Source: Bacteroides sp. UBA7333 (GTDB lineage Bacteria > Bacteroidota > Bacteroidia > Bacteroidales > Bacteroidaceae). Taken from it: a DNA stretch of 33,625 nt. The stretch covers positions 279 to 33,903 of the forward strand of contig DKPN01000023.1 in NCBI GenBank assembly GCA_002471195.1, given 5' to 3'. A program made the translations under genes and the position numbers. Under the pieces are notes generated by a model, which saw nothing but the letters and a program-made list of their open reading frames with translations, was not told the origin of the DNA and did no database searches. Shown one piece after another: positions 32,286-33,625 of this stretch. Each line of letters opens with the position of its first letter. Position 1 is the stretch's first letter.

Positions 32286-32477
32286 ATTGGACAGTGCCAA
32301 AATAAGAGGACAAATGTGTTTTTTTAATTCTTTTTTAGCGGCAAAGCCGCCAAAAGCCCCCCTTTTTTTTGCTGACGTTTTGCGGCAATGTTTTTCATTT
32401 GACTGTCAAATGAAAATCCCGCTGACTAATAATCAACGGGATTTTAAATTCAACAATTTTGGGTAATCAAAAACCTA
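32286..32477. other. Palindrome-rich non-coding DNA with terminators
   Basis: This convergent gap holds three hairpins. GCGGC-AAA-GCCGC spans 32338-32350 and is followed by runs of C and then eight T (32363-32370). A perfect 11-bp stem joins 32392-32402 to 32406-32416 with loop CTG. A 9-bp stem AAAATCCCG (32413-32421) pairs with CGGGATTTT (32437-32445). The last two share 32413-32416, so they cannot both form fully. The third is a good bidirectional terminator. The GC-rich patch stands out from the surrounding AT-rich DNA. Confidence 0.6.
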
Positions 32478-32960
32478 TTATTTGTCAATAATATATATGG
32501 TTATCATTCCCAATTGCTCGTCGTGTATAATCTCTGAAATTTGGATACACTTTTCTCTTAATCCAAGAACTCGCATTACGCCTTTCTTTGTTGTTATAGC
32601 CTTATTGTTATATACATAGAAAATTTTCATTTTGTCCGATTCACAATTTAAATTTGCAACTTTATCCATAATCAATTTATTTACAAAAAGATAACCGTCT
32701 TTTGCTTTCTTAGTGCGGATATGCACTTCTCTTTTCTTGTGAATGGTGTCAATTATTTGTGATGTTTTAGAATCTGACGTTTTAAGTTTAGAATAATATG
32801 CACTAACAAAAATGTCAGAGGTTAGTTTTTGAGTCAAGTTATCAATATAGATACATTGCTCGTAGGAATTGTATTGTTCATTTCCTGCAATTCCTATTTG
32901 AGCATTTAATCTAAAAAAAACAGTCAAACAAATTAATATCAAATAAATATGAGTTTTCAT
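32478..32960 (-). CDS. Small exported protein, possible immunity partner of the Rhs tail
   Basis: I do not recognise the family. The 160 residues begin with a clear signal peptide (MKTHIYLILICLTVFFRLNA, then Q21), so the protein is periplasmic or surface-exposed, with a charged, basic middle (SQIIDTIHKKREVHIRTKKAKDG-type) and a strand-rich end (GMITIYIIDK). Its ATG is nine bases past the true stop of the Rhs tail on the same strand, the spacing expected of a toxin/immunity pair. The reading frame is intact while the upstream Rhs frame is broken. Immunity function is inferred from position only. Confidence 0.6.
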   Translation of the reverse strand: MKTHIYLILICLTVFFRLNAQIGIAGNEQYNSYEQCIYIDNLTQKLTSDIFVSAYYSKLKTSDSKTSQIIDTIHKKREVHIRTKKAKDGYLFVNKLIMDKVANLNCESDKMKIFYVYNNKAITTKKGVMRVLGLREKCIQISEIIHDEQLGMITIYIIDK

Positions 32961-32969
32961 TTCGTATAG

Positions 32970-33625
32970 TTAGTTTTTATTGTTTTTACTGTGATTTAAA
33001 TCGTATGGACGAACAGGAAGTCCGATTACTCGTCTTGTATGGTTTTCAAAGTCAAAATGATAGCCCCTCTAAAATTGATATTGGTAGTATTTCGTTCGTC
33101 TATTTCGTGAAACAAGGTAGAGGTTGTATTTTGTTGGACGTTTTGTGTAGGAAAGCCTAATCCATCAGCGGTAATCTGAATTTGGTCTAACGTAACATCT
33201 ACACTTCCCACACTTGGCGCAATGACAATTAGGTTATCTGTTTTAGAATATAATCTTCCGCCGTATTCTTGCACTATATCAATAGATTTTACTTTATTGT
33301 CAACTGTTATATCATAATTATTAGCATAAACCACAGACGTAACTTGCTTGTCGCTCATCGCTTTATTTAATCCTTTAAAGGCTTCCTTTTGGTCTTTTGT
33401 CATCCCTTTGGTAAAATCTTTTGCTTTCCCGTCAAGTTGTAATGTCCCATTATCGTTGAAAGAAAGCATACTTGTCCTATCGCCAAAAACATTTTACAGG
33501 TCATTTCTTCTTTACCACAAAATTTATAAATATTGTTTTCAATGTTTTTTATATATGTTTCTTTGAACACAATACCCGAGGGTAGATATTCCAAACATTT
33601 CATGTTTCGTTTCCATCGGCATCAT
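32970..33625 (-). pseudogene. Frameshifted C-terminal remnant of an Rhs-repeat protein (runs off the window)
   Basis: Several frames must be joined to read it. From the window edge DADGNE lies in one frame (stop at 33600-33602). CLEYLPSGIVFKE...NIYKFCGKEE lies in a second from 33603, matching the Rhs core pattern EYLPFGEVFxE...YKFNGKELDEETG. NVFGDRTSMLSFNDNG onward lies in a third, with its internal ATG at 33469. At the A-run near 33054-33060 one base is missing: frame three stops at 33026, but the next frame continues FDFENHTRRVIGLPVRPYDLNH to a stop at 32970-32972. The Rhs core between GKE and the tip (YYxARYYDP... DPDG) is absent. The tip has a conserved-looking LFHEIDERN. It looks like a decayed or displaced Rhs toxin tip. 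Sequencing error is the alternative for the single-base shifts. Confidence 0.7.

Noticed and set aside
33400..33603. Stand-alone 67-residue gene on the minus strand
   Set aside because: Its first half is a recognisable Rhs core segment and its second half overlaps the tip in another frame, so it is a piece of the broken Rhs gene.

Overview
The window reads as chromosomal DNA of a Bacteroidota bacterium, most likely order Bacteroidales. The evidence is a SusC/SusD pair, TonB-dependent receptors with an N-terminal carboxypeptidase-regulatory-like domain, a DUF4374-type lipoprotein, an Rhs core fragment of the Bacteroidetes kind, AT-rich DNA without clear Shine-Dalgarno sites, and promoters of the Bacteroides type (-33 TTTG or TTG, about 20 bases, then -7 TAnnTTTG). 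I cannot name the genus. No rRNA, tRNA, CRISPR array or insertion sequence was recognised.

Layout, left to right. About 1 kb of AT-rich non-coding DNA leads into a lone susC-susD pair (1040-5893) that ends at a strong shared terminator. Facing it is a three-gene heavy-metal RND efflux operon on the minus strand (adaptor, pump, outer-membrane channel; 11465 down to 5960). A divergent two-gene redox operon follows (11638-13373): a membrane FMN-binding/4Fe-4S protein overlapping a membrane-anchored nitroreductase. The convergent gap after it (13430-13590) holds a seven-unit 11-bp array of alternating TGTCA/TGACA sites. Then come an ABC-F ATPase (minus), a single-domain response regulator (plus), a TonB receptor plus DUF4374 lipoprotein resembling XusAB xenosiderophore uptake (16095-19830), and thiD.

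The minus-strand block 20853-27659 holds an M50-type membrane protease next to a threonine aldolase, then PiT phosphate transporter and polyphosphate kinase, which probably form one phosphate uptake and storage unit. Divergent from ppk is a YfcE-type phosphoesterase. After it come rfbA-rfbB (dTDP-sugar synthesis), closed by a 23-bp-stem terminator, and a secreted GH63-like glycosidase. The right edge (32286-33625) looks like an accessory remnant: palindromic non-coding DNA, a small exported protein, and the frameshifted tail of an Rhs protein. The last two are arranged like an immunity/toxin pair.

Most genes are ordinary Bacteroidales genes. The items most worth a second look are the phased TGTCA array, the exported redox pair, the XusC-less Xus-like operon with a dyad over its promoter, and the decayed Rhs tip with its intact companion gene. 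Promoter and terminator calls were made by eye, and all family assignments come from recognising motifs, not from a search.
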